A stretch of 64,000 nt of DNA from the NCBI GenBank assembly GCA_037974665.1, contig CM075769.1:23648139-23712138 (forward strand), read 5' to 3'. The notes under the pieces were generated by a model. The model was not told where the DNA came from, did no database searches, and saw nothing but the letters and a program-made list of their open reading frames with translations. A program made the translations under genes and the position numbers. The first letter of the stretch is position 1, and the number at the start of each line of letters is the position of its first letter. Positions 12,717 to 24,085 of the stretch are shown here, in pieces. Origin of the DNA: Ehretia macrophylla. Its lineage: Eukaryota; Streptophyta; Magnoliopsida; Boraginales; Ehretiaceae.

Positions 12717-15089
12717 CTGAAGCTCATACTTGGCCTCGGCCACACCTGAAATGTTAAGAAAGGGGTGAGTTTCCCCCAACTCAGTGAGGGGGATGAAAAG
12801 GGAGGTTTTGAAAACTTTTAACCTACGAAAAACGTTTGAAAAATATGCAATGCGAACAACAATCAAAAGCATTAGACATTAACATTAATATAACAAAACG
12901 ATTAGCACATAACTATATCACATTGGTAAGGATACGGTCACAATCGTTGATGTTGCTTTTTATTCCGCTTCCACGAGGACTTTCACACTGCCGGAATCCA
13001 CTTATCATTCTCGATCAAGGTACTCCGAATTGTATCCAAAAAACTACGACCCAACTCTCCATGATCTTAGGGACCATGAGAGAGAGGGACTAGGACCATG
13101 GTAGTCACGCCAACGAATAACCACCTTGGGTTGGGTAACAAAGTAGGTCACCCAACTGTTTGCATTACTTTCAACATTTCATTGCTCTTGAAACAATTCC
13201 AGCGAACACATTAGACCATTGGTTCATGTTAAACATCATATTGAGCCTTAAACACATGATAGAACACCACAAACTCAACATGCAACTTAGATTCATAAAC
13301 GGGGTTCTCGCTACACTATATTTACACACAAGTCATGACAAAAGGTGATTAGTATGCACATATATATCATGTGTCTTCATATACAAGTATATATAACCAA
13401 GATTTGCTAGCTTTTGAACACATGCATAACATAAAACACCTAGAAATGTAAGCTGGAAAACTTGGACTGCACATGCATGACTTTTTTTAATTCCGTTAAC
13501 CAACTTACAGTCCTCCAAAAATTCTAAAATTTCACAGAGATATAGATCTTTAAAATTAGATGGTTTTAGAATCTAACAGAACTTGATTCAGAGTTATATT
13601 CATTGGGATATAACCTTTAGACTAAACCTGCGTAATCCATCTAGTTTTATGCAAGAATAAGAACCTCACTGTAATCGACTTAAAACATTACCTTAACCAC
13701 AAAATTAGAACATGCACCGAACACAAGGTTTGTTCTACTTTGAGTCTAGTACAACATATCCAAAAATTAGCCTCATCCATTAACTTTTACTATACCAAAA
13801 CAGTCATGCAAAATCAGTGCATAGAATGGACTTCTAATCTTTAACATGCAATCAAAACCTTACTGAAATTGACTTAAAACGACATCTTAACCACAAAGTT
13901 AGAACATGCACCGAACAAAATGTTTATTCTACTGTGAGTATAGTATAACATATCCAAAAATCAGCCTCATCCATTAACGTTTACTATATCAAAATAGTCA
14001 TGCAAAATCAGTGCACATAATGGTCTTTTAAGCTTTAACATGCAAGGTTATTGTTACTTCATGAGAAATCAGCCACTATTTCACATATGCAAGCATGTTC
14101 AATACCAAAACAAGCTAAGAAAAAGTTTAAACTACATATATAGGCTATAAATCAACTTGAAATCCAACATTTATACAAGTAAAACACATGCAATAGCTCA
14201 AAATACCTTCATTTACAACTTTCTTGCAATATCAACCAAGAATATCAACATGCATGGCTATAGAACTCAATAGAATGCTATGAAACTTTTAAAAACTTTG
14301 AAAATAGTTTTAATCCCTCAAATTGATGAAGATCAAGCAAAAAATGAAGCTAGGAATGACAAGAATTGAACTAGAGACCAAGCTTTTTCTTCTTCTCCTT
14401 CACTTTCTCTTTTTTTTTCTCTTTCTCTCTCCCTTTCTCTTCCTTCCTAGCTTGGCCGTCCACTCCACTCTCTCTCAGTCTCTATTTCTTTTGTGTTGTG
14501 TCTTGTATTAAGATGGTTAGGTGTATATAACATGGTATGTGTTAAATGCCTAGTTTGCATCACCATTAGTTTGTTTGTAACTTAATGGTTTACTAGTTAG
14601 TTGGTTTGTAGCTAGTAGTTTCACTATCTAGTAGTAAGTAACTAGGAATTATGCTAGCTAGTTTACATGCAGCTAAGAAGTTAGCTTACTCTTGTAGGAA
14701 GACTACACTTGGCACTAAAGCTAGGCATGCTAGGACACTTGGCAATTACTTCTTATGACAAAACTTATATCTTACACTAAGCATTTAAACTCTCTTCACT
14801 CTCCTATGGTATGGCCGGCTATCATGGTTTTTTTTTATATGCTATATTATATGTGTATGGAAGATTAGTCAAAAGGTCAACCTAAGTGGAAGACTATGGT
14901 CAAAATCAACGTCTTCTAAGTTAAATGGATAAATCAAATGGTCAAAGTTATTCTTATTAAGTTAATTAAAATATTTAAGGGTGTTAGAAGACTACTAAAT
15001 TATGTACATGTTAATCGAATATTTATTTAAAATAAATAATTGCACATAGGATTATGCAAATTCACATAGGTTTTATGCTGGGCCTCACA
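12717..15089 (-). repeat. Gypsy-1 3' LTR, remainder after the nested insertion
   Basis: The outer LTR resumes at CTGAAGCTCATACT; the intact sister LTR at 17733-17747 carries CTGAAGCTTATACT at the same point. It ends GGCCTCACA at 15089. The whole LTR is about 2.9 kb without the insert. It contains a 193-bp tandem duplication (13662-14047), a pyrimidine-rich stretch (14386-14450) followed by CTTGGCCGTC, and a hairpin at 12766-12783. The frame at 14323-14511 comes from the pyrimidine tract and is not a gene. Confidence 0.75.
13662..14047. repeat. 193-bp imperfect tandem duplication in Gypsy-1 LTR
   Basis: Unit 1 starts CTCACTGTAATCGACTTAAAAC and unit 2 starts at 13855 with CTTACTGAAATTGACTTAAAAC. 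Both continue through AGAACATGCACCGAACA and CAGTCATGCAAAATCAGTGC-like blocks. The units differ at roughly one base in ten, so the duplication is not recent. Confidence 0.8.
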
Positions 15090-15111
15090 ACTTGGGCTTT
15101 AACCGCCGTCC

Positions 15112-15432
15112 TCAGTTGATAAGATATGTCAAATTGCTCAACTCTACTGCCCGTTTGAGAATTCTACCTGAGGCCTTTGGTTTGTGCAAAATTGACTTGA
15201 GCGGCGCATCGGTCATTACCTTAATAGAATGCGTGTCAAAATAGGGCATTAGCTTTTTGGATGTCGTGTCCAAGGCCAAAGCGAACCCCTGTAATTGTAT
15301 CTTCAACTCTTGAAGCTCCGTTGGTACCATATAGTAAGAAGCTTTGGATATCGGTTGAGTCCCTGGTAGCAGCTCAATCATGAACTCTATCTCCCTCTTC
15401 GGTGGCAAACCGGACAATTTCTCCAGGAACAC
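15112..15432 (-). pseudogene. Gypsy-1 hybrid RT / RNase H fragment
   Basis: A 106-residue open frame. Residues 1-48 ([20 protein letters not shown] ... [10 protein letters not shown]) match the stretch between protease and RT in Tekay-type polyproteins; the nested element has the parallel [20 protein letters not shown]. From about residue 50 the sequence changes to [13 protein letters not shown] ... LTDAPLKS-like RNase H text (here [18 protein letters not shown]), which resembles Tat/Ogre-lineage RNase H and not the Tekay type. The RT core (palm, F/YxDD) is missing altogether. The join is uninterrupted and in frame. I read it as a deletion or template-switch chimera in a non-autonomous element. 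Confidence 0.6.
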
Positions 15433-16160
15433 ATTTGGATATTCTCGAATAAATATCCACTACATCTTTTTTTCATAAACTTGATAGCTTTAGTTGATGA
15501 GATAATAGAATTACACGAAAAACTACCATTGCCCACGACTTCTACCACTAGTTGGCCCAGTAACTGAAACTTCACTACTTTGGTTCTGCAATCTAGCTGA
15601 GCATGATGTTTCGCAGGCCAATCCATTCCTAAGATAACCTCGTAGTCTTAGAATAGGAGTAAGATAAGGTCGGCAGAGAATTCTTGGCCTTTTATTTGTA
15701 TTCTACGAGCCTTGCATACCAACTCAGTTACAAACTTAGATTCTATAAGTGTGCTAACTTCAATTTTATAAGATAGTTTATCAACTTACATATTAACACG
15801 TTGCACACAAGGGGGTGTAATAAAGAAATGAGTAGCACCAGGATCAATTAATACTTTAACCAGTTGATTTAGAATTAAGAATGTACCTTCCACAATTGCG
15901 GCTCCCTCGGGCAATGCCTACTGCTCAATTGCAAAAACTCGAGCTTGGTCACGCTGGGTAGGTGTATTAGCTCTATTATGTGTGCCTCTTCCTGAGCTCT
16001 GTCCTTAAGTCTTTTGCCACTTTGGGCAATCCTTCACCTTATGCTGGTCGCTTCTACAGCTTGTGCATTTCCCGGTCTTTCTCTAATAGTTGGCCTCTAT
16101 GTGGCCCTTGCGGTTACAGAAGGCACACAGGGAAGTCTGAGTTGCAGCATTATTACCTGA
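15433..16160 (-). pseudogene. Gypsy-1 zinc knuckle and protease remnant
   Basis: Minus-strand frames interrupted by stops. Near 16030-16100 the CCHC knuckles are damaged: one reads CTSCRSDQHKVKDC, and the other has a stop replacing its last cysteine region. The protease active-site motif, normally L-I-D-S-G-A-T-H, reads LIDPGATHFF at about 15835-15865, so the catalytic triad D-S-G has become D-P-G. Further left the frame contains VILGMDW (about 15620), typical of gypsy protease C-termini. Not functional. Confidence 0.65.
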
Positions 16161-16234
16161 GAAACCCATGGCTGAAGAAACCATCGAACCACTGGCTAGG
16201 CTCTCACAACAAATGGTCTAGACTAACTCTAACT

Positions 16235-17041
16235 CTAGCCTTGGCTCAGTTGAAATGACTTGTTTGATTGGCTCGACCCTACTTTGACTTTACTCTTTAT
16301 TTTCTCGACTCGGGATACGGCATTGAAGGCCTCGCTGTAGGTGGTGAATTGGAAATGGGTCAAGCTATCCTGGATTTCTGGACCCTTGATAAACTTCCTA
16401 ATTCTCTTGCTATCAGTGTGGACCAACTCTGGAGCATAGTGAGACAACTTATTAAATCGGGCCTCGTATTGCGCAACTGTTGAACTCCCTTGTCTGTAGG
16501 ACATGAATTCTTCTTCCCACTTCTCTCATGAAATCTCCGAGATGTAGTTATCCTTGAAAGCTTTGGCAAAGTTACCCCAGGTATATGGAGTGCATTATTG
16601 CTCCCACTGCAGACTCACTGTTTTCTACCATTGACAAGCATCACCCTCCAGTAGGAATACCGCGAAAGTAATCTTCTTGTCATCATTATAGTCAAGGGCA
16701 CCATAAATAGTCTCGATCTTTTCCAACCAAGCCTTTGCTTTTTCATCATCTGGCTTTCCTTGGAACTTCGGCGGCCCATACTTGAGGAATCTTTCTAACA
16801 CACCATCACCAACGTTTTTATTGCCACCATTGCTACTGCCAGCACCATTGTTGTTCCCTACACCAGTGCCCTCTCTTGCAGCCTGTCGTTTTAATACTTG
16901 GACCATCCGATCCATAGTAGCCGTCATTCTACTCAATATCTGTTCATCGATAGATAACTGTTCTGTATCCCCAGCATCTTGTGGAGCTGCATTTCCTGCT
17001 TCTTGAGGATCTGTGCCCCTATGGGTCCTACCTCCAGCCAT
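16235..17041 (-). pseudogene. Gypsy-1 gag remnant
   Basis: The frame opens at 17041 (MAGGRTHRGTDPQEAG) and carries the retrotransposon gag core: KYGPPKFQGKPDDEKAKAWL, then TIYGALDYNDDKKITFAVFL. It stops at 16625 after 138 residues. The rest of the domain (SSTVAQYEARFNKLSHYAPE) continues in another frame at 16235-16504. The gag is therefore broken by at least one stop and one frameshift. It is a diverged relative of the gag in the nested Tekay element. Confidence 0.75.
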
Positions 17042-17259
17042 CTATTGGCATAGACAGGTCATTCACGGTTATAGCATGCATGCAACGCATATACATATGA
17101 AATTACGCATCATTTAAGGCACGTTGAGCACAAATCATACAATTCACACATAGCACATAAATATGACATTGGGCATACACAAACATTCATTCAAATCATA
17201 TTTCACATTAAGATTTCTACCCCACAGTCTGAGAGTCCTATCCCGGCTTATGCAATTAT

Positions 17260-17273
17260 GCTCTGATACTACC
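17260..17273 (-). other. Gypsy-1 primer-binding site
   Basis: On the element strand it reads GGTAGTATCAGAGC, a diverged form of TGGTATCAGAGC, which is complementary to the 3' end of initiator-Met tRNA. It sits six bases inside the 5' LTR. Confidence 0.7.
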
Positions 17274-17279
17274 TAAAGG

Positions 17280-17747
17280 TGTCATGCCCCAACTCGACCC
17301 CTTACGGAACCAAGTCTGAACGCGATGGTGGATTGTTCATTTTAATACTTAAATATAACTTATGCTCTTCTAAAAATGAAATTTAATTGGTTGCATTGTC
17401 AACACTATTTGAGTCAATTATTGTCATATTAGTATTAACGCGATGATCTCTATCAACATCCAAACTACCCAATTCAACATAACATGGTCAAAACAATCAA
17501 GCCTCAAAGGGACACCTAGCGATTTACATATCTTATAGACAAATCCATAAATTCCTAATACTTAATTACATACATGCCATAAAGTTCAAAGTTCATAAGT
17601 ATTTAAAATAAACAACATAAGTTTAACATATATCCGTTGACCAAAGTCTTCATCATAACACAAAAGCATAACTTGATGGAAAACATAACAAGCAACATAA
17701 TCCAGGCACACAAATCATCCCCAACATCCTGAAGCTTATACTCGGGT
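17280..17747 (-). repeat. Gypsy-1 5' LTR, truncated
   Basis: Starts TGTCATGCCCC and follows the sister LTR up to CTGAAGCTTATACT. It then changes abruptly into Tat-type pol sequence, so about 2.4 kb of LTR is missing. The missing part is not found on the far side of the Tat fragment, so a deletion or rearrangement is more likely than a simple insertion. Confidence 0.75.
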
Positions 17748-19280
17748 CAAGAAAGATAGGTACTTCTTTATATCATCAAATGCCTTCTAGCATTCCTCTG
17801 TCCATTCGAAATTCTTAGGGTTCCTACGGACTTTGAAAAATGGTACACACTTATCAACTGACCTGGACATGAACCGACTCAGGGCTAGCATATTTCCTGT
17901 CAGTTCCTGTACATCATTAACGTAACTCGGCGAGGCCAAATCTATGATAGCTTGAATCTTCTGCGGGTTAGCCTCAATTCCCCAAGTCGTGAATATGCAC
18001 CCCATAAACTTTTTGGGCTTAACCCCGAAGGCACACTTCTTTGGATTCAGTTTGATCCTAAACTTCTTCATGGTGGTAAAGACTTCTTCCAAGTCGGAGA
18101 TGTGATCCTCAACTTTTTTACTTTTGACCAGCATGTCGTCAACATAGATATCTATGTTCTAGCCGATCTGAGATTTAAAAATTTTGTTCACCATCTGCTG
18201 GTAAATGGTCCCGGCATTCTTGAGGCCGAATGACATTACCTCGTAATGATATAGCCCCTTATTAGTGGTGAATGCTGTCTTCTCTCGGTCTCCGGGGGAC
18301 ATCTTGATCTGGTTGTATCATTTGAAAATATCCATGAAGGTGAGCAACTCACACCTTGAGGTGGCATCAACCATCTGATCAATCCGACACAACGAAAAAT
18401 AATCCTTAGGGCATCCTTAGGGCATTGGGCGATAATTGGGCTCAACGTTCAAGTGATGCTCGATTATGCTCAGGTCGATACTTGTTATGTCAGTGGCAGA
18501 CCAAGCAAATATATTTTCATTTTGCAAAAGGAACCGTCTTATACCTTGCTTGAGGTGGTCGGGGAATTCACTCCCAATCCTAGCTTTCTTGTTTTCGTCC
18601 GAGAGTTAGATTTCCTACAAGTCCCCAGCTAGGCGACTGCGCTTGGCATCTCTCTTCTCCTCGAGCAGGTCTGAGCTCCAGTCTACCTGGTACTTTGGGC
18701 GAAGAGAAGTTTCATAGCACTCCCGAGCTGAAAGTTACGCTCCTCTGAGCTCTGTAATCTAGATAGAGGTAGAAAACTTCAACATCTGATGATAAGTTGA
18801 GGGAACCGCCCTGAAGTAGTTCAAGGCTACCTAACCCAGTATCCCATTATAGGCAGAGTTATAATCCATCATAATGAAGTGAGCCTACATAGTAGCACAT
18901 TTGTCTCCTGCCTCCAAAGTTAATGGGATGTTGATTATCCCTTCAGCCTTGTACTCGTGCCTAGTGAATCCTGCCAAGGTTCCTCTCATTGGTCTTAACC
19001 TACTTCGATCCAACCCTAACTACTCAAAAGTCTTCAGGAATATCACATCCGTTGAGCTCCCAGTATCCACCATAATTCTTCTAACTATGTGGTTTGAGAT
19101 ATCTGCACTGATCATCAAGGGTGTGGGAGCAGTACCCCTTCTAAGTCGTTCGAGGATAAAGTCATTCTTTCAAGGCCTTAGATTATTCCAGTAACTAGCC
19201 TTTGCTCACGCCCAGCCCGAATATATCATTTCTATTTTGCTGACGTCTCTCCACTTGAGGCAAGGCCTCCAGCAATGGTC
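17748..19280 (-). pseudogene. Tat protease and reverse transcriptase remnant
   Basis: The protease motif RRIMVDTGSSTDVIF lies near 19050-19100 in a frame with several stops. RT begins after an internal deletion: text equivalent to the palm N-terminus jumps from a VEPNYRPMP-like stretch straight to CPKDYF. At that point an 11-bp direct duplication (TCCTTAGGGCA at 18403-18413 and 18414-18424) shifts the frame. The catalytic box YVDDMLVKSK sits at about 18130-18160. A clean 115-residue frame (17787-18134) then runs through LNPKKCAFGV, RFMSRSVDKCVPFF and FEWTEEC. Coding stops making sense at about 17750. Confidence 0.8.
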
Positions 19281-20771
19281 TCAATCACGACTTGATAAAT
19301 ACCACATCATGCTCGTCTTCAGGGGCTTCTCTCCCTCTCTTTCCCTTCCCCTTTGATCTGGGTTCCGGGGCAGTTGCCCCGAGATATAATTCCTCAGGTG
19401 CCCTCGGGCAATCAGAGCCTTAATCCCTTGTTTCAACTCCTTGCAATCTTCAATGTTGTGCCCAAAATCATTGTGAAATTGGCATAACTTGTTCTTTGAC
19501 CTCATCTCTGGCCGATCTCCCATAGGTCGGGGTAGAGGTATATTGTAATAAGCCTAGACCCCTATCAAGATCTACTCCTTTAGAATGTTGAGAGGAGTAA
19601 ACACTATAAACCTCGGCTCTTTCCTCATCTGCTATTGTTGCTGCTTTCCTTTGTTGTCACCTTGGGCTTTATTCTCGGGTCGTCCCTTCGGCGCAGAAGA
19701 CTCTCCCTTCTTTGCCGACTCCTTCTCCTTGTCATCATCTTTCTTTGATTGGTGGATTTTCTCGGCTTGTACATACCCGTGGGCCCTTACGATCAAGTCA
19801 GCTATGGTGTCCATTAGGTCAATGGCCATTGATGATATGAGTGCTCCCAACCTAAGTCCACTTTGATAGGCCATCAGTGCCATAGAATCTTTGAGGTGAG
19901 AAATCCTATAGGATTCTTCATTAAATCGGGTCGTGTGAGACCTCAAGGTCTTTCCCTTTTATTGCTTAACTACTAGCAAAGATGAGGTATAGCAGGCTAG
20001 CCTCCGACTTCCTGTGAACCGGCCTAAGAATGCCTCTGTTATCTTGGTGAATGCATCGATCGACCCCGACGGGAGGCCCTGGTACCAAGTCAACATGTTC
20101 CCGACCAATGTAGTTGGGAATACTTTGTACTTTACTGTATCGGGCATATCACGAAAAGTCATATGATGGTCAAAGTTTCTAAGGTGGCTGATGGGATCCC
20201 CATCTCCGCTATACATAGCCAGATTAAGTATACGGTTACCAACAGGCAAAAGAGTGGCCAAAATGTCTAGAGTCAAGGGGCTAACCTCGAGCTGATGGAC
20301 AACCTTGGCTATTACTGCAACAGTCTTGGTTGGTTTGGGCTTTGCACTAGCTACTCTCTTTCTCCTTGTTATCTCGGGACGGTTAACAGGTCCTAACGAA
20401 CCCCTATTGTCAACATCTGTTTGAGCTCTTCGCGCCCGCTCCGGCACAATCCCTCCATTCTCCAAGTCAACTATATGAACCTGGGATCGGTGTGGTGGTG
20501 GAGCCACCTGATTGGCAGGCAAGGCGAGTCACTGTATCTTGGAGCTCTCTGAACATATAGTATAACAATTTACCTCGGGACTCATAGAAGATGTTGGGTC
20601 CACTGCGTCGAGTATGGATGTATTAATGGCTAAGTGTATACACTGGCTCGGCCCAGCGTGGGCTTGGGTTGGGTTTATTCCGGGGGCCATTTCGGGCATC
20701 CCATCTTCAATTGGAAGGTCTTTGGGTCCACGGTTATGGCTTTTAGTATTCACCATAGTAGTTATTCTCAA
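19281..20771 (-). pseudogene. Tat gag remnant
   Basis: The gag N-terminus starts near 20756 (MVNTKSHNRGPKDLP). The next frames are the core at 19959-20522 (MYSGDGDPISHLRNFDHHMT; LTWYQGLPSGSIDAFTKITE) and 19632-19946 (HTTRFNEESYRISHLKDSMA), then a lysine/glutamate-rich linker. At 19281-19523 a variant knuckle, CQFHNDFGHNIEDCKELK, replaces the usual CxxC spacing with CxxH, which is usual in this lineage. Stops at 19959, 19632 and 20529 break it. Confidence 0.8.
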
Positions 20772-20800
20772 TGGGTTGGTGGGAAAGTTAGGGAACTACA

Positions 20801-20818
20801 TTCCCACAGGTAGCGCCA
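20801..20818 (-). other. Tat primer-binding site
   Basis: The element strand reads TGGCGCTACCTGTGGGAA. This resembles the TGGCGCC-type PBS of Tat elements and not the Met-tRNA type of the neighbouring elements. Which tRNA it fits was not tested. Confidence 0.6.
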
Positions 20819-20823
20819 ACTAA

Positions 20824-21165
20824 TGAGGGTGGAAAATGAGTATCCGTCCGAGCTCAGTGATCCAACCTCAACTACCTGACCTGCAAAACAAGAGAAAAAA
20901 TCGCAGGATTGGCAACCCGTGTTTTTCCTCAAGTGTGAGAGTGATTAGTATGTCCGAACTCAACGATAGGTAGTTAAGAGTAATTAATGTAATAGAGTTA
21001 CCTCATAATGGTAAGTGGGTGGGCTATTTATACTGATTCACTTCAGGGCAGCAATTAATGCTCAATCCTACCTGACACTGTTCACACCTGCCTGTACTCA
21101 TTGTCCAATGGTTAAAGCTATAATCCAGCGGGTAAAGCTATTGTCCAATGGTCCGACTTAGGTAT
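20824..21165 (-). repeat. Tat 5' LTR or part of it
   Basis: Starts TGAGGGTGG five bases from the PBS, which is the expected LTR edge. The right edge is uncertain. It contains the paired motif TAAAGCTAT...TCCAATGG twice (about 21090-21155). The next recognisable element starts TGTAAGGCCC at 21166. Confidence 0.45.
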
Positions 21166-22090
21166 TGTAAGGCCCTGCACAAAACTCCATATGCCTATCA
21201 TATCATTTAATATGTATTTGCATTGTTTTACGTGCAATTATATCCATTTACGTGCATTTAGGTGTTTTAGACGTCGTAGGCATTAATTAAGATTTTTCGA
21301 TTTAAGACTAACCAACTAAATTAGTTAAAAAGCAACCAAATGGCAAACTAGTAGATGGCTTTTAATTAGAGAGGTAGGTGGTCATTTGGCTAATAAAAGA
21401 AATATCCTACCTAACTTATGTCATCTAAACAAAACAAAACATAAAATACACACACACACACACACCACTATACCTAGCCAAGAGAAGAAGAGAGAGGATG
21501 AGAGAAAGAAAGAAAGAAAGAAGGAAGAAGAAGAAGAAGGAGAAAGAAAGAAAGGGAAACAAGCCATTGTCAAGTCATCTTCAAGCTATTTCTTGTATTT
21601 ACAGGCTCTATCTAGCAATTGTTGATAAATTTGAGGTGATTGATGTTTTCTAAAAGCTTTATAAAGCCATACTAAGCATGTTGATAAGTTCTATATGTAT
21701 ATTAAGTATGATCATGGTTGTATATTTGCTTGTTGTGTGATTTGGAGCTTGGAATGAAGATTTATGATTTCAAGAGTTTGGGATAGTGTTTCCTTTTGCT
21801 TGAGCTTGACCTCTATAACTTTTGGCGATCTTGATGAGTTGTATATGAGCCAGATGAAGTGCTACATGTGTGTGTGTGGAGTTGACATAAATTGTGTGCA
21901 AAGAGGAGTAGTAGTAGCCATAGACATTTGAACTTACATGTTGTTTTGGATAGGCTAGGAATGAAGTTTTGATTCAATGAAGTAATAGCTTGATTGTTTA
22001 GCTTATGAATGTTGCTTGGTAATGCTAAGTAAGTGCATTAGAGGTTTGGCTAGTAGTAGTAGTAGCAAGATCATATGGTAAAAGAGCCAA
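21166..22090 (+). repeat. truncated LTR of a Gypsy-1-like element, plus strand
   Basis: Begins TGTAAGGCCCTGCACAAAAC. This resembles the element-strand start of the Gypsy-1 LTR (TGTGAGGCCCAGCATAAAAC, from 15089 leftwards), so it belongs to a related family in opposite orientation. It holds a CA microsatellite (about 21450-21472) and CTAGCCAAGAGAAGAAG with a long purine tract to 21560, and it then runs out before a Copia fragment. The 79-residue frame over the purine tract is not a gene. Confidence 0.5.
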
Positions 22091-22129
22091 AATTGCCTGG
22101 TAATGCTAGTAGTAAGTGCAAAATGAGAA

Positions 22130-22515
22130 AGACTATTATATAAATTGTATTCATAGTGACCAAGGCACTGAATTTATAAATGCATCTTTTATGGACTATT
22201 GTGAAGTACGTGGCATTAAACATAATTTTTTTGGCTCTTAGAACTCCTTAACAAAATGGGGTAGTAGAAAGGAAGAATCAAACATTACAAGAAATGACAA
22301 GAACAATGCTGAAAGAAAATAACTTGCCAACATATTTTTGGGGCGAAGCCATAAATACCGCATGTTATGTGCTAAATCGTGTGCTAATTAGACATTTTCT
22401 AAAGAAAATACCCTATGAGTTATGGAAAGGTAGAGCACCAAATGTGTCTCATTTTAAAGTATTTGGTTGTAAGTGTTTCATCCTAAATCGAATGAAGGAC
22501 TTTTTATGTGATTAA
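22130..22515 (+). pseudogene. Copia integrase fragment
   Basis: Integrase core text reads HSDQGTEFINASFMDYCEVR, then, after a one-base shift and an in-frame stop where relatives have Gln, the QNGVVERKN...LQEMTRTML block. After that it reads LPTYFWGEAINTACYVLNR and YELWKGRAPNVSHFKVFGCK. Those are the standard motifs around the second catalytic Asp and the Glu of Ty1/Copia integrase. RT and RNase H are missing between this and the LTR to its right. Confidence 0.85.
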
Positions 22516-22680
22516 TGAGTTTGTTTAAGTGTGCATAAGTAAAGATGAATCAATATTGACTCCGATTCCAAGTTCATCAAGTTGAAGAAGGAAGAAGAAC
22601 ATCCATCAACTCAAGGAAAAGATTCGAATAATAAAGATGGAGTTATAAGGATGGAGACGGAAGTCATAAGAGGTACCGGT

Positions 22681-23659
22681 TGAGACTTGACTGGGGCATT
22701 GGGTCTTATAAATGGTATATGCTCAATAATGGTTCTCAAATGTTGCTTTGAAATATTTGAAAAATGTCTTACAAAAGTTGCTCAAAAGAAATACTTTTAA
22801 AAACCCAACCCTGGCAGTTTTAATCCCACCGGATGATCCCATGGCGACCGGTCAACCGGTGGTCAAAGGGTCGTCCGCCCGAGGCCTATCCACCGGACGA
22901 GGGTCTCTCGACCGATCGGCTGGCGACAAAGGGGTCGAACGGTTAGGCCAAAACACTGATTCAAAATATAGTCGTTTTATGAACGTTGAGATGCATTAAT
23001 TACACACATTTTCAGCTCTTTTAATGCCTCTGAAATGAAAAACTTCAATTAATTTGATTCAAAGCAATTATTCTTGAGTTCTTTCATCATTTTCATCTTT
23101 GAATCATCTTTGAGCTATACTTGAGCAAGAATTTGTGAGCTATATTGAGAAAATCATTTATTGTATTCATCTACCGTAAAAGATGGCTTTTATTGTGAAT
23201 CTCAAACACTTATCAAAAGAGAGAGTTAAATACTTTGAAAGGAAGGATTTCCTTGTCAAAGGTGTTCGGGTTAAAGCTATGTATTGAGAAGGATTTTTCT
23301 ATTGTTAAAGCTTGAACTACCATTGTAGTTGGTTTGTGGACTCACTAACATTTGAAGAGTCACCATAGTAAAGATTGTTAAAATCCTAAGCGGGGAACTT
23401 AGGCGGTGGCCGAACCACACTAAATCGCGATTTGCAATCTCTTTCTTTCAACTCACTCTTTGCATTATTTTTTGCACACCAAGTGTTTGATAAATTGTCT
23501 CACTCACATTTCATATTGCTAGAGTGCATATCTATTTAAGATTATTTTTGATTAATCATTGCAAGTATATTGCCTAATCGAAAAAGTAGTATTATTGCCT
23601 ATATAACCTAATTCACCCCCCCCCCCCTCCCCCCTCTTAAGTTTAATTAAGGGACAACA
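22681..23659 (+). repeat. Copia 3' LTR
   Basis: The right edge is GGGACAACA, after a C-rich run and CTCTTAAG (23613-23642), an arrangement common at the ends of Copia LTRs. It includes the GTGGCCGAACCAC block (about 23407) seen in many plant Copia LTRs. The left edge is a guess from a purine-rich tract at 22637-22675 followed by TGAGACTTG. The GC-rich 22840-22945 stretch with ACCGGTCAACCGGTGG is within it. Confidence 0.5.
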
Positions 23660-23700
23660 AGCACAAATAAAGTCTTGAAACTTTTACAGATTTGAAGATT

Positions 23701-23856
23701 ATGATGGCGGAGACTTCCACAATCGAAACTTCAGCTAGAAGAACGTGGATGATTGAGCAACAAAATGTTGTTATTGTAAAAAGGGCCTCCCGTTCGATAA
23801 ACTTTGACGATGATGTCTATCATCCCCATATGTCTTCACCTAACCAAGAACTGTAG
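23701..23856 (+). CDS. small frame, possible tail of a Harbinger ORF1-like protein
   Basis: A 51-residue frame (MMAETSTIETSARRTWMIEQ ... PHMSSPNQEL). Its ARRTWMIEQQN...VKRASRS stretch has the look of the C-terminus of the Myb/SANT-like second protein of plant PIF/Harbinger elements. It converges on the transposase remnant at 24086-25310. The link is by context and composition only. It could be a chance frame. Confidence 0.3.
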   Translation: MMAETSTIETSARRTWMIEQQNVVIVKRASRSINFDDDVYHPHMSSPNQEL

Positions 23857-24085
23857 ATGTATTTGTATTAGTTAGTTTATTTTCAATTGTACTTGATGTT
23901 TTAATTAGTTAATTAGTCCTTAAATGCCTTAGATTAATTAGGTTATTTTCATTTGTACTTAATGTCTTGAATTCAATCTCAATATTTGTTTTTCTAATAT
24001 TAGTTTCAATATTTTTTTTTTAATACTAATACAAATTCAGATTTCTTGCACGATATTCGTTCCATACATGTTGAACAAGATTACT

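Larger units (their letters stand above)
2336..17747 (-). mobile_element. Gypsy-1: decayed Ty3/gypsy element hosting a nested Tekay element
   Basis: The left LTR begins TGTCACGCCCCAACCCGACC at 2336. A matching LTR start (TGTCATGCCCC...) lies at 17280, directly right of a PBS. Gag lies right and pol left, so the element reads on the minus strand. The left (3') LTR is split at 2877/12717 by the Tekay element. The right (5') LTR is cut off near 17747, where a Tat-type fragment begins, so no target duplication survives. The internal region (15090-17279) is only about 2.2 kb, far shorter than the roughly 5 kb of a complete element. Confidence 0.75.
17748..21165 (-). mobile_element. Tat-lineage Ty3/gypsy fragment
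   Basis: Gag, a CCHC-like knuckle, protease and RT are on the minus strand with a PBS at the right. The left side (RNase H, integrase, 3' LTR) is missing and abuts the broken Gypsy-1 LTR at about 17747. The lineage call rests on gag text such as LTWYQGLPSGSID, protease VDTGSS, RT YVDDMLVKSK and the non-Met PBS. Confidence 0.8.

Noticed and set aside
21386..21625. 79-residue Lys/Glu-rich frame
   Set aside because: Encodes the CA and GAAA microsatellite and purine tract of an LTR.
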